This document shows positions 30,939 through 43,500 of a DNA stretch of 64,000 bases, piece after piece (position 1 is the stretch's first letter; every line of letters starts with the position of its first letter). The stretch is from assembly GCA_030248215.1 (NCBI GenBank), contig JASANG010003249.1:1-64000 (forward strand), in the 5' to 3' direction. The notes beneath the pieces were generated by a model. That model did not search any database. It was not told where the DNA came from and saw only the letters and a list, made by a program, of their open reading frames with translations. The DNA comes from Enoplolaimus lenunculus. Its lineage: Eukaryota > Nematoda > Enoplea > Enoplida > Thoracostomopsidae. Position numbers and translations under genes: made by a program.

Positions 30939-32028
30939 AGCAGTGGAAGATCCAGAAATCTCTGAGATGGGATCCCGCGTGATATATAATCGTGAAAAAA
31001 CTCGGCAAGCGAAGCAAACTATAGAAGCTAACCCCATTTTCGTACTAACTTTTAGCACAAAATTTTGATTTGATTCCTGATAACGGTACAGGCCTGGGTG
31101 GACTGCCTTGGACCCGCCAGTGTTTAAAGGTGAAACCTATACCCCTGTTACGTTGCCATCAGAATTCCGGTATGGTGCCGCCAATTTCGAGATCAAATGT
31201 TTTATTGTTTTATGAATATTGTATCGTTCGGTGCGTTTGGCTACAAGTTTTGGAACAGTTTTTAGAAAAAAATTGTCGGGATTTCTTAAAAAATAAGCCG
31301 AAAACAACAATTTTAGACACCGCTTTAAAGATATTTGCTAAACTTAACAAATACAAAAATTGTCCAAACAACTTAATTTTGTGTCGCCTCCAGCTTTACT
31401 TCCAATTCTGTTCGGCAAGTTTTGTTGACTTCCGGCTGTGGTATACCTTAAAATGTCAGTTTAAAATATGGTCACTCGCAGCAGTTCGATTAAAAAAATT
31501 AAAAGAAATTCCTTAGACTTTGATGCAGCACCACACCTATTTTAGTGTTTGGCAAACTTATACATTTGCCGAAAAAACTGACAAAATCACCAAAAATGAA
31601 ATATTGCTATTAACATGTGTGGGTCACCTTTTGTTCTTCAATATCATATGATATTCAAAGGTATTGTCTGCGAATATCATATTATATGTTTTCAAATGTC
31701 TGCATACGTGAGGTAACATACCAAAATTGTCCTGTTGAATATCATATACTAGAATTTGAAATTTGAATTTTTGAATTATGATACTGTTTTTCTAAGCTGT
31801 TTTGTGTCGGAAATGAATTTACAGACGTGCATTTGATATTTTAAGCACAGCGGTGCCTCTGGCGTTCGACTTTCCATTAATTTATTAACATCCGAAGATT
31901 ACACTGTCATATGACATTCGAGTTTTGTCTGTTCACCCGATATGAGTGCTGGAATTTTAATGTTGGAATCCCGCATTAGGATAAACTTTTTTCAATGCCT
32001 TGGTTTAGGAATATAAAAGTTCAATGTA

Positions 32029-32227
32029 CACTGCACAAAATGGTTAGTCAAATTGGCTCACTCCCAAACAGGCTTTTCCGGACAACACAAACTGAGTCAA
32101 AATTCGACTTCACCAGAGTCAAATACGACTAACCGAGTCGCTCAGTGAATCGAATTTGACTCAGTCTGCGTAGTCCGGAAAAGCCTATTCCGGAAAGAGA
32201 CAATTTGACTCACCATTTTTTGCAGTG
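32029..32227. mobile_element. Fold-back TA MITE (TGAGTCAAATTGACTC family)
   Basis: Ends CACTGCACAAAATGG and CCATTTTTTGCAGTG, with a hairpin body as in its three sister copies. Confidence 0.88.
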
Positions 32228-33139
32228 TTCAGTTACAGATATAAAAGTAACATCGACCCCGAATTTTACAAAAAACAGATATCCAGCTGATATAGGTACC
32301 TTCTGCAATAAATGTGCATTTCATAGAGGATTTTAGCATAAACTGTCAGATAGATAATTTATTATATAAGTTATATATGGGAAAATTGGAGTTTCTCAAC
32401 AAATCACTGCAGAGAACACTTTGAAGCAATCAATACTTCAGGATCATGCCTGAATAAGCTGTTACAGATATTCAGCAAGGCCAGTAAAATACACACCAAT
32501 AGTGCTTATGGCAGTTAGCCATGGCATTATATTGTCCTGTCCATTGAAAGACGGAGGGACTTGAGTCAGGGAGGGTCAAGTTTAGGTTATCAAGAGGCCC
32601 CAATCATTTAACTGCTTACTGGTGCGACACACTGCAACCATAGCTGAACGTAGGTTCGATCCGTTATCACGTATTGTACGGCCTTGCTTATAGAAACATA
32701 CAGAAACGTGTTAATTGCGTTAATTGCTAAAAAGCTCGCTACTGTTCAGCTGTTATAAAAACAATCCATACCATGCAAGTAGAACCACATAATCGCTTAT
32801 AAAACCAGCAAAGCCTATCACCTATAATCCGCTCAAACGCCGTAAAAAGACTAAACGTGTACTGTTGGATAAATACGAATATATATAAAAAAATAATACA
32901 TAATAATAAAATTATAGCTGCAATCAAACAGCAGCAGCATAATATAATACCGGAATAAGCTCGCGTTTCAAACAAAATTCATTACAATTTCAATATCTTA
33001 ATTACTGTTAACGTTACAATGTCGACCGCCTTTATCTGACGAAAATAGCGTTTCATTTTTGACACAATTCCATAATGTTGATACTGTCTCAATTATTATA
33101 CTTGAAAAATACTAGGTTAACAACTATATACATGCAATA

Positions 33140-33337
33140 GAAACTTAGGCCCATGTACAGAACGCGGCCGGAACATTTTCCGGCGGGACTGTAATAAAGT
33201 AAGCTTAAGCTTTCGACTATTTTTGCTTAGGCTTAGGCTTAGGTATAGGCTCATTCTTATGCTTACGTTTAGGCTTAGGCTTAGGAATATGCTTATACTA
33301 CTGTTCGGGCCGTGTTCTATACACTGGTCGAAACTTA
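33140..33337 (+). mobile_element. hAT-like TTAGGC MITE, perfect 8-bp TSD
   Basis: The element 33148-33329 is flanked by GAAACTTA on both sides (33140-33147 and 33330-33337). Ends are GGCCCATGTACAGAACGCGG and GTTCTATACACTGGTC; the hexamers are in two blocks. It is one of the three copies with an exact 8-bp duplication. Confidence 0.94.
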
Positions 33338-33613
33338 AATATCCGGAAACCAAACGTCAATCGCTTGTTAATTCGGGTTAGCAATAATCAGCGTTAATTC
33401 ACTATACTATTGAAAACGAAACACTCTACTACTCCCACAACCAAAAATAAATATACCTTCAATATATAAATTTGTATGAAAATTAAAGCGAAAGTGTGGC
33501 AAACATAGTTTCATCTACGGCAAAATAGTAACACATTATTCACTAAAACGCACTGAAACCATCATTCGTGTCGTCCGCGTTCAAAATCAACATCAATCTA
33601 CCCTTTGATTTCA

Positions 33614-33663
33614 GCGGATCGGCTAATCCGTACGTCGTGGTTTCGAGTCCCATGCGTATCCGC
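33614..33663 (+). other. tRNA-like fragment
   Basis: GCGGATC at the start can pair with TATCCGC at the end, and GGTTTCGAGTCCCA resembles a box B/T arm, but the whole is only 50 nt and lacks a D arm and anticodon arm. It is more likely a relic than a gene. Confidence 0.35.
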
Positions 33664-33719
33664 ATTGCTTCGGCTCTTGTACACTGCCCTCACTTTGCTG
33701 GAAAGGCTTTATAAACCAT

Positions 33720-34412
33720 TTGTTAAACCTAAGCTTACGTCTAAGCCTAAACGCTAAATGTGCACGGATAAAAGCGCATCAGAACCAGTCGCGGTTCAAT
33801 TTCATGACTCAAATCCAGTTCAAAACGATGAACGAGAATTTGCTCAAGCGCATAACATTGAAACAGGCCAAAATTATATCAACTCTTAAGAAAAAATTAT
33901 TTCAACATTCCTCGCTATAAGCTTAAACATTACATCTAAATCTAAGTTACTAGACCTACGTTTTTCTGCAATTTAGGGCAATCAAAAGCAGAGAAACACA
34001 TACACACACAAAAAACCGCAACACAATCTCACCATAAACGAACTATTTTTTGTAATCCCGATTAGTGGTTAATATCAACAATACTCGACTTTTGCCAATA
34101 TCATATACAAAACGCACATGATGATACAAAACATTACATATATGACCCCGGTCGAGCGCTATTTAAGCTAAACAAATACCAACTTATCAGCTTAATAAAA
34201 CCAGTTCTGCTGGCTCATTTAGTGCGACTAAACACATTGACTGAGGTTAGCTTATAAGATCGTATAGTTTCGGAATTTTTTCTGTGACTAATTTGACCAC
34301 TAATTTATTGTCCAGCGCTTCTTTATATCTAAGCCTAAGCCCCAAACCAAAAAATTAGTCTAAAGCTTAAATTTACTCGATTGCAGTTTCACAGGAAAAC
34401 GTTCCACCGCGT
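33720..34412. mobile_element. TTAGGC MITE remnants
   Basis: Hexamer-bearing pieces at 33720-33760 and 33905-33975, and a right part of a subtype A element at 34325-34412 (AGTCTAAAGCTTAAATTTACTC, then ACAGGAAAACGTTCCACC). No complete copy. Confidence 0.65.
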
Positions 34413-36191
34413 GATTACGTAGACTGATTTAACAACAAAATTTTAGCATCCGCCGGAAACATGAAAGTAAACATTACACATTCAGCAATATATTAATAAT
34501 GTGATGATTGTGTTGTAATTGTGACGGTGTAATCCAACAGTACAACGCGTTCAGGTGCAATGCGATAATGTGCAAAACAACAACATACTGGAAAAAACTA
34601 CATTATGTCGATGGCTAATCTGCTATTCATCCAGTATTTAACTGACCTCCTGTGTAACTTTGCGATATTGTCCAAATAGCCGTTCAGCTCAGACCAAATA
34701 GCAATTAATATAACGCCACTGATTCGTGTTTACAGGCGACCAAAAGCAACGTTGATTGGCTGCAGTAGGTAGCGCATCGAAACGTGTAAACTCTTAATTG
34801 GACAGTCAGTTTAATTGCAATTTAAGCACTAATTAGCCTGAATAGCAGTTTGGCCAACGACATTTATATGAAAAAAACGACAACAAAACCCAAATACGCA
34901 AAATAAACTGACAGACCCATCACGCAACTACAAAATATAAGCACGCGCGATAAATATGTGATAGATTCTTGATTAAAGATTAAAATAGTGCAAAAGCAAA
35001 CATTATGTACATTGCAAATAATATATATATACATGTATATATATACGAAAAAATAAGCATAACAGCAATGTGATACAGCTGACGTATTGCGGTGCAGTCA
35101 GTAGTAGAACAAAACTAAGACGACGACGCAACGGCTATGGGCTTGATTGTAGAGCCTCTCACGAGATTCAGAGCGATTTTGAGAAACATTTGGTTTCCTA
35201 ACTCAATTTGAACATAACGATCCATCACGACTTAATACACATGACCGTTTTTTGAATTCGATTTCAATTCAACTCACCGAACCGCAACAGCTTACAGCGC
35301 GAGCTCTCGAGCATCAAACACACACACCACAAATTAAAAGAAAACGCAAAACAAAACACAATAAAATGTCTGATCGGCCCCGACTAAAAGTCAAATACAG
35401 ATTCAACAGCAAAAGAAATAAACACCACTGCAATACACAGAACAGCAAAAATTATTTATGCAAATACGAATAATCATAATAATGAATCGAATGTGTGCGC
35501 AAATTAATTAGCGAAGACTTGATGGCCAACACGACTGCAAAGCACGAGCTCTAGAAACTGCAACCTCAGTAAGCAGTGTACACTACTTTTCATTACAGGG
35601 ACACATCGACGCTACGCCTATGCCACTGACTTAATTATTACATCACCCAAGCAAAACAAAAAACGCTACACACACGATCCATTTTTGGTAAAATCAGCGA
35701 CAAAAACATTAATTTTCACTGGACGCACCTGTTTGTAAACCGCATCGGCAAAATGTTGACGTCAATGATTACCGTTTGAACACGCAACTGCATTTACCTT
35801 AGCCTAAAATTAGCCTGATACCTTCCAAACGTAGGCCTAAACATTAAAACGCAATATAGAGTCATAAGCTATACAGGTGTTTATTAATTCCATCGCTGAT
35901 AATACATTACGCCAGAGCAGTGAAAACACAGACGACAATATTCATTTGCGCCAGGCATTTTCGGTAAATTTGGCAACAAAACAATCTCCGGCGAAAATAA
36001 TATTCAGCAAAAAAATTATATTAATTATTGAAATAGGATTGGACATGTTACCATATAAATCATTTTATAAATTATTCAATTATTCTTCAAAGTCAGATAC
36101 CAATTGCTTCTTACTACTGCGATTGACATTTCGATTGAATAGTGAAGATAAATTTGAACAGTTTTCGAATAACTAAAATAAAAATGGTTTT

Positions 36192-36361
36192 GGGTTGTTA
36201 CTAAAACCTTACTCAAGTATAACATTATACATTTTACTTAAAGTATTTGTTTAGTGGTTAAGTTAAGTATAAATACTTAAGTCGCTGAATCAATGTAGCT
36301 TGATATAAAGTAGGCGTTTCAGAGAACTAAGATTGGTTACTAAGTAAGATCTTAGAAACCC
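36192..36361. mobile_element. ACTTAAGTA-rich MITE
   Basis: Ends GGGTTGTTACTAAAACCTTAC and AAGATCTTAGAAACCC, with an interior of ACTTAAGTAT words. It is related to the longer 61050-61338 copy, whose ends GGTTTCCGAAACCTTAC and AGGTTTCAGAAACCC show the inverted repeat more clearly. Confidence 0.72.
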
Positions 36362-36969
36362 ATTAATGAACATTTGAAATATTATATTGTATAATATATA
36401 TTTGAGATGTTCATTCATTTTTAAGTATTGAAGTATTTACGCTACATTGCAGCTAATATCGACCCACAACCTGCAACTGTTTTCGCTGAATAAAGAGCGA
36501 CGTAAACCGGTTGCTCAAGCGGGAGCAAAGGCGTATCCAAGCCGGTTAAGGGTCAAGACCCCTTGTCATTTTTAACTAAAGGTATTTACGAACTCTTCCA
36601 GTGAATGACGCAAAACGCTCCCCGTTCAAGATTTCTACAGGCCGCAATCATTACCTTCTCGAAATCATAGCTACGTCTCTGTTTACGGCGGAAAAATAAA
36701 TATACAATGCTTTTTATTAGTATTATTTTTAATGCCATACGTCGACGTCCGTCACCCGTTCGGCGCGTGACCGATCGTGACGAACGGCGTCGGATGCGTG
36801 ATGGATGTCGACGTACGTCAAGCATAGTGCTTCCTGCAGACAGGACGCACTGCTGTCATTCATCTTGCAACTTACAATTTAACGTTACGTCATTAAAAAG
36901 CAACAATATGTACATAATATACTGTAAAGTGAGCTAAACTAACCATTACAACACTGAGGCGGTTGCAAA

Positions 36970-37542
36970 TCATTTCTGTGATTCATGCTTGTATTCCACT
37001 TTTTCAACTACAACATCGGGGTCGACTTGTGTCGCTTCTAGAATTGCTGCAGTTAGTGCCTGAAATACACGCATTATTATTATAGTTGTACTAACTTTAT
37101 AATATCACTGCATAATTTCCCGTTTTAGACCACTACGTCAAACCCCTAAAACTGATATTGTCTTTGTTGTTGTTATCATGACTGACCACTTCCCCCTCGC
37201 ATTTGTAGCAAAACAGAGCAAAACGACCAAGAATTTGCTTATCTTGCCCAATATATCATTACGTGACCCACACCCGAGTCTATATTCCCAGTTGAGTTCA
37301 ACAGCAGATAATTGTCTAAAATCATTATACATAGGCAAGGGTACAGGATTTTCAAAAAAGGGGGGTGCGTAAACAGGTACTTCATACAAACACAGAGTAT
37401 CCAGATAAATATTATTACAAAACGTTAGCCGTACAAAAAATACACTTACCGCGTCATGATCAAACGGTTCGGTTCCAATTTTGTGTACGGTCACTTTTTT
37501 CACTGTCTTTACTTCTACAACGCCATCTTTTTCTGTTCGGTA
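36970..37542 (-). CDS. 4.1-family C-terminal domain exons
   Basis: Exons 37450-37542 and 36970-37059 (TGA at 36970-36972). Together they give about 60 residues whose pattern ERDGVVE-like, basic strand, DHDxALxxAIxEAT, PDxxVEKxE matches the end of Drosophila Coracle and vertebrate 4.1R almost position by position, from memory of those sequences. The end of the protein is a short HESQK. Confidence 0.9.
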
Positions 37543-40500
37543 CTGAAACAATATTTACAACGAGATCATCAGAATGAGTGTCGTTGAAGTTGGCTTTTAG
37601 GGATTTTCAGGAGTTTCATCGTCCAAAATACAAATTTCAGAGTTTCAAACTTCGGTTAAATTCTTTGGTATAATCAGTGAAAATGTAGCAGATTTTCAGA
37701 GTACTTGAAGGAACATGAACGCCGCACGGCAAGTGGGTTCCGCTACTGCACTACCCTTGGGTTCGTAGACAATTTTTATAACAGATATTTATTAAAGTAA
37801 ACAAAATAGCGATTACACTGGCTTCCGACCATCCAATCAAAAAACTTAATGTTTAAAAGCTCCACTTGCATATCGTTACCTAATAATCTTGCGGCACCCA
37901 TGAACGCAATGCCGCAAAAAATAGACTGAACATTATTTGTTCTAAAGCTTACTACTGTAGACTAATGTTACGTACTTCGGTCTAAATTATTAATATGTAC
38001 TGTTCGACTGACGTCATACGGTTAGCAACCACAGCTACTGGAACAAAAGTTGGTGCTGTTGTTAATGAATCATCGAGAAACCATATAATAAACGCAGAGT
38101 CAGGATAGCAATAAAGTTTTGGATTATTTTAATGTCGTTAGGCACCGCATGTTAACGCATATGAATTATTGCAGCATGGCACCGCTTAACAATTATTGGT
38201 AAACAGCAGTTTTTCGACTTTCGACGACGTTGTACGCTGGACGATAAATATAAGACGCTCTTACCGTTTCTTCGTCAACAACGCGGCCTCCAGAATCAAC
38301 CACTTGTGACGACACAAAATGTTCCTGCGGACAACCGATCGTTGTTGCCCCACCTTCGCGCTCATAGGAAACATTGAAGGAATGTGTTTGAACCATAGGG
38401 ACACTGTCTCCAAAGGATCGGTGGTCATCTGCTGCACCTGCGATTGAACGAGATCCTCCTGGCTGAGTGGATGACGATGACGATGCAGGAGACAGTTGTT
38501 GTTGTTGCTGAAAAACGCAAAAACCACTACAGTGTGTTGAGATTACATTTGGCAAAATGCCATATTGTTGGTCAAGCACAAAATACAAAAACATAATATT
38601 CCTGAAAACAATACGTCATGCATTGCTGATCGATTGCAGTATTATTAAAATCTTTGGCAATGTTCAAAATACAGCGTGGCTGAGCTTTGACCTAACCTGT
38701 TTCTAGCGTTACATGAAAAGCAAATACTAAAAACTTAGCAGCAAAATAGATAATATTATGTCAGACGACAATAAGAAGCCCAAATCATTAGACTGACGTG
38801 TAACGACCGCAGTACGTACGTCTTGAAGTCGTACGTGGCTGATTTTTACGAAACTTAACTACTAGCTTTAGTATTGAAAAATAGTTCGAACTTACACCGA
38901 AATTCCATCCACCACCAACGGTGACTGCCCTCAAAAATTCCGGCCACTCAATTGAATCCGAGTCTATAAAAATACGAAATAAATAAAAAATTACATACAG
39001 CGTAACTTAATATTAAGACCTAAGGACTCATGTTTCACTATAATTAACATGGCCCAAACAAATAATCGATCTTGTGATAACTTCTGATAATCTGCTTCCA
39101 CAATACACAATTTTGCTAATTTAACCATTGTGTATATTTCTCACTAATCTTAAATTTACAAAGACGGCGTAACCCCACAAAATTATTTAGCAGATCTCTC
39201 ACCAAGAGGATTTAGAAAAACGAACACGACTACATTAACTGAAATACAACCAAACACAAAAAATTCTCACGGTCTCTATCAGCTTCGTCCATTAATTGTT
39301 GAATCCAACCGTCTGTTGGTTTCATACCGACACTAAGTATTACATCCCGTAATTCCTGTCGTGTAATGCTTCCATCCCGGTTCGAGTCAAACAAATCAAA
39401 AGCTTGTCGCAATGCTAAAGTACACAAACTTAAGCAAATTAACGGTTTAGCAACCGTGTCAAAAATGAACCGCTATTTCATACACTTTTCGAGTTTCGAA
39501 CAACATAGAACCGGTAAAATGAATACATAGCACATTTAAACGTTACTTAATATTAAGCGATTTCCAGCGTTTCTCAAACGCCACTTTTGGATCAATATGA
39601 ACGCTTTTTCCAAAACGCGAAAAGCGTTTAGCATTTTTGACACAACTCCTTATGCAAAACTTACAACAAATCGTTAAATACAAAAGCAAACCTCGAAATG
39701 TGTGCTCAGCACATATCTCCAACTGGTGACAGGTAGTAAGTATAATATTCAGACCCAGAAAATAGTAAGGTTCAGCAAACTACACATTACTCTGTTTTGA
39801 TTTGTCGTGTTTGTAACAAAGGTTAAAATCCGTAGCTGCCATAGCTCGCTTGTTCAAAAACATTGTTACTTGCAGCTAGTGATAGATGTTACTTACAGTT
39901 CAATGTACCATTCTAAGTTATTAATACTAAAAATTTCAGTATTCACGTTAGCCGTTTTCAAAATAGAAATGAAATACAACACAACCAAAACACACGAAGC
40001 ATAAATAGGTATTGTCTTACCACTAACTTCTTCTCTTTTCAGGTTGAGGCCCTGAAATTACGTAAATTATTTTTTCTCACGCTAAAATACAGATATATCG
40101 AAAGAAATATGACAACTTCGATGCCAGATTCTTGAAATACCGAGCAAGTAAGATATTAATATCATTTCACGTTTGATGTTTCTTATATACACAATTTGAG
40201 TAAAATTATATTCATGAAATTTTACTGTAAATTTTTTTATTTAATCTTAAATAAAATAATTTATACGGAATCACAGTTAGGTGAAACGCTAACGTCATTT
40301 AGTTAAACTGGAAACTAGAAGCGTACGGTAGCAATTAATCGTATAAGCGTAGCGCAGTACTTTTGATGACGTCCGTAGTGCTCGTTACGACATCACACAT
40401 TGACGGACGACGTCGAACGACAAGTATAGAACAACCCTAAGGCTAGCGCTTAACACGGCGACGGATGGTAACGCATGGTGATGTACGGCAAAAATATAGC

Positions 40501-43500
40501 ACCACCATTAACGTCAAATACAAAAGCAACTTACCGAAGTTTCCGCGGGCACCAACTGGCTTGTCTTCACAGTTTGTTTCACTGTTTTCACTTTAGAAGT
40601 AATCCTATAACATTTGTTGCATAATAACAATAATAATCAAAAAAGCTGAGCCGAATCAGAGTTTAAATGTGACGCAGAAACTAAAAAAATGATCAAATAA
40701 TACAAACCGTCATCTTTAGTAGAGCGCTATTAATGTACTGCTTGAGCGGAAAACAAGTGACACAAGCATGACGTACCATAAACCCATAGATTGATACGAA
40801 GTATGTAGTTTAGTGGTTGTACTATTAGTACTAGACCAGGATCGAACCAATATTGTCGTCCGATAGCGGACGGTTCCTTAAGTTCAAAAAATTTTGTCTA
40901 CCAGTTGCTATGCATCTCTGTTCGGCAATTCAGGTGCGTTGCCGTACGGTGTCGGACGAGATCAACATAGACAAAAAGTATAGCGACACCTTTAACATTT
41001 TAAAACCTTCATACACTTACTTCCGAGTTGTCACCGAACCGTCCGAATTCACTATCCGTTCAACGCGAACATTCGGATCACCTTCAGTGATTTCTTCAGA
41101 CCGTTGGACAACTGTTTCTCCTGCACCACGACCGCCATCGCCACGTAAGCCAGGAGAAGGAGCCATGCCTGGCGACGCACTTCGACGCATAGTTCCGCTT
41201 GGTGATGGGGATCCACTGGTATTGACAGCGAAAGTGCCGTGCATAATCACTTTTGGGCTCAGACGCTCCGCGCCACGCTCGTGTGGCTGTTGCACACCGT
41301 CAGGTGCTAGGCTGCTAGATACCCTCTTAAATGACATTGTGTTCAACATAAACAAAAATAGCTCTGTTCTTAATTTTAAGATTATTATTATTATTATTGT
41401 TGTTGTTGTTGTTGTGGTTGTTTGTTGAGGTTGTTTATATTTTACGGCGCCTAGATTTACAACTACGCTGAAACAAAGAATATTCCTAAAATAAACTTAA
41501 GCCAAAGTTGAAGTTCTTTGTTTTTGTTATAAAATACAAGTCAATTACTTTATGTGGCATTACGTACCTCATCGGCTTTATCCGAACCAAGGGTCATTAC
41601 TTGAAGAAATTCATTCCAACTTATACGGCCGTCATCTGTAAAAAAGCAAAGAGTAATACAAAAAATGAGATCATTGGACTTCAGGCGCTCAACCAGCTGC
41701 ATTTTCAACGGAAGCTAAAATATTTTATGAAGGGCGACAATGGTTTGAAATGACTTACAAGCGAGGTTACAGTTTTAGTAAAGCGAACCAAAATTATTGT
41801 GCAACTATGGCTGGCCCACTGGCCTGTTTACAGAACATCTAAACAAAAAAGTCATCAAGTGCAACTTAGCACAGCAGGAAAATTAATTAAGCAATCATTT
41901 GTATTCGAAAACTGGCATTAAAGATTCGAAAACTGACACTAACAATTTTAAACAGTGTTTAAAACGGGAGTTGATCCAATATTGCTACTCGAGTAGCTTT
42001 GAAGCGTTAATTTTTATAATATAATCATTTCAGAATAAAACGAAAAATCGGTAACTATATCAATAACGGTACATTACTTTAGACTACTATGCTATAATTA
42101 ATCTTTTTAAAACTCACGGTCAATATCGCATTCTTGCATAAACTGGTCGACCCATTGTTCATCAGGATCCATCCCAGCAGAAGCAATCACTGAACGCAAC
42201 TCATCCGGAGTAATATATCCGTTGCCGTCTTGGTCCCAAAGTTCAAACATTTTTCGTAATTCTAAAGTAGACAGCAAAATAATTATCGTTAACAAATTTC
42301 AGTTTACGTTATCGAAATACACAAACACAACAGCAACCTGTATAAATAACCTGAGCATTAGGTTTGGCAAAGCGTTGAAAGCACACACCACAGACGCCAT
42401 GTGTCTCCAACTAAACTACTCTGCTACAACGAGAAACGACCCCTTTTGCTTTCTTACTCCAACCACAACCTATACTCAGGGTGGCCGTTAAGTCAACGAA
42501 ATAAACCTCATCCATTACGACTCACAATCAGTGAACCAATTCCTTAAACATGCCTCCTACAAATTCCCATAGGGTAAACTACGTGGTTTTACCCAAAATG
42601 TATAAAATATTATTTTTTTGGTTTACAACGTTTCGTCAAAGTTGTCGAACCATCGTCACGGCTGCAAGTTCCATAATTACGAAGTTGGCTACACAATTTA
42701 TACACATTTAGCTATAACATTTTCAGAGTTTTAGCCAAATTGGTGAAAGGATCAAAATTAAAAAAAAAATAAAACAAAGCCTGTTCACCATTCACATCGC
42801 TTGCCGAAATAACGACCCGGGTGACAGTTCGCTTTGTCACAGTTCCGTACTGTGGAACGCTGGAGCTTTCCTGATCATTTGTAGGCGAACCCGCATGAGC
42901 ACCGCTTTCGGCACCTTCTCGATAGTAAACTTTTGTTTCGACAGGAACAGCTTGTGACTTAAATAACAATCATCGACCAAATATACTTTAAAATAAGAAG
43001 CTCTAAATACTTGCAAATACCATCAATAAAATTGAGTGACGCAATGTTTTAGGGGACATTCTGATACTGCGCTTAGAGTGACATGTGTTCGTCATTGAGT
43101 ATATCTCAACCAACTAATTCGTTGAGAGAAACGTCTATACCTTTAGAATTCAGAGGTGACGGATACCATGTTACATAGAGTGAGACTTACCAGCATGATG
43201 AGCTTAAACTTAGAATATACAGTAATATTTTTGTAAAACAGAAAAACAAGATGCACATATACAAATTGGGCATATTCCTCTCAAAACGTCTTTTGATCCG
43301 ACAAAAAACATTTTTAATACGAATTAAAATAAACGGATTCTAAAGGCCAACAACTTTCTCGTTCGCTACGTCCCCTCAAAAACGAAATTCGGGTTACGTC
43401 GTGACCAAAAACTTCATCTTCAGAGCACACAATAGTCACTCACCGTTTCATGAGCAGACGACCCGATAGTCATAAGCCGCAAAAATTCATCCCAACTGAT

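Larger units (their letters stand above)
30514..36969. other. Convergent intergenic region
   Basis: The homeobox gene (plus) and the 4.1-family gene (minus) point at each other across 6.4 kb. It holds a tRNA-like MITE, a fold-back MITE, TTAGGC MITEs, an ACTTAAGTA element and a GC-rich MITE. On the minus strand AATAAA at about 36713-36718 could end the 4.1-family transcript, roughly 250 bp after its stop. The frame at 31070-31516 has no recognisable protein features. 34430-35870 shows nothing I can name. Confidence 0.6.

Noticed and set aside
31070-31516. 148-codon plus-strand frame downstream of the homeobox gene
   Set aside because: Hydrophobic and Lys-rich mixture with no domain, no repeat of known proteins and no convincing splice sites; typical of chance in AT-rich DNA. 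I cannot fully exclude a small gene.
660-34412. Interstitial TTAGGC as a true telomere or a fusion point
   Set aside because: The arrays are short, degenerate and bounded by the same inverted repeats and 8-bp duplications at each site. A telomere or fusion would give long pure arrays without MITE ends.
40853-41428. 191-codon plus-strand frame
   Set aside because: It is antisense to the 4.1-family exon 41021-41325 and ends in a trinucleotide microsatellite.
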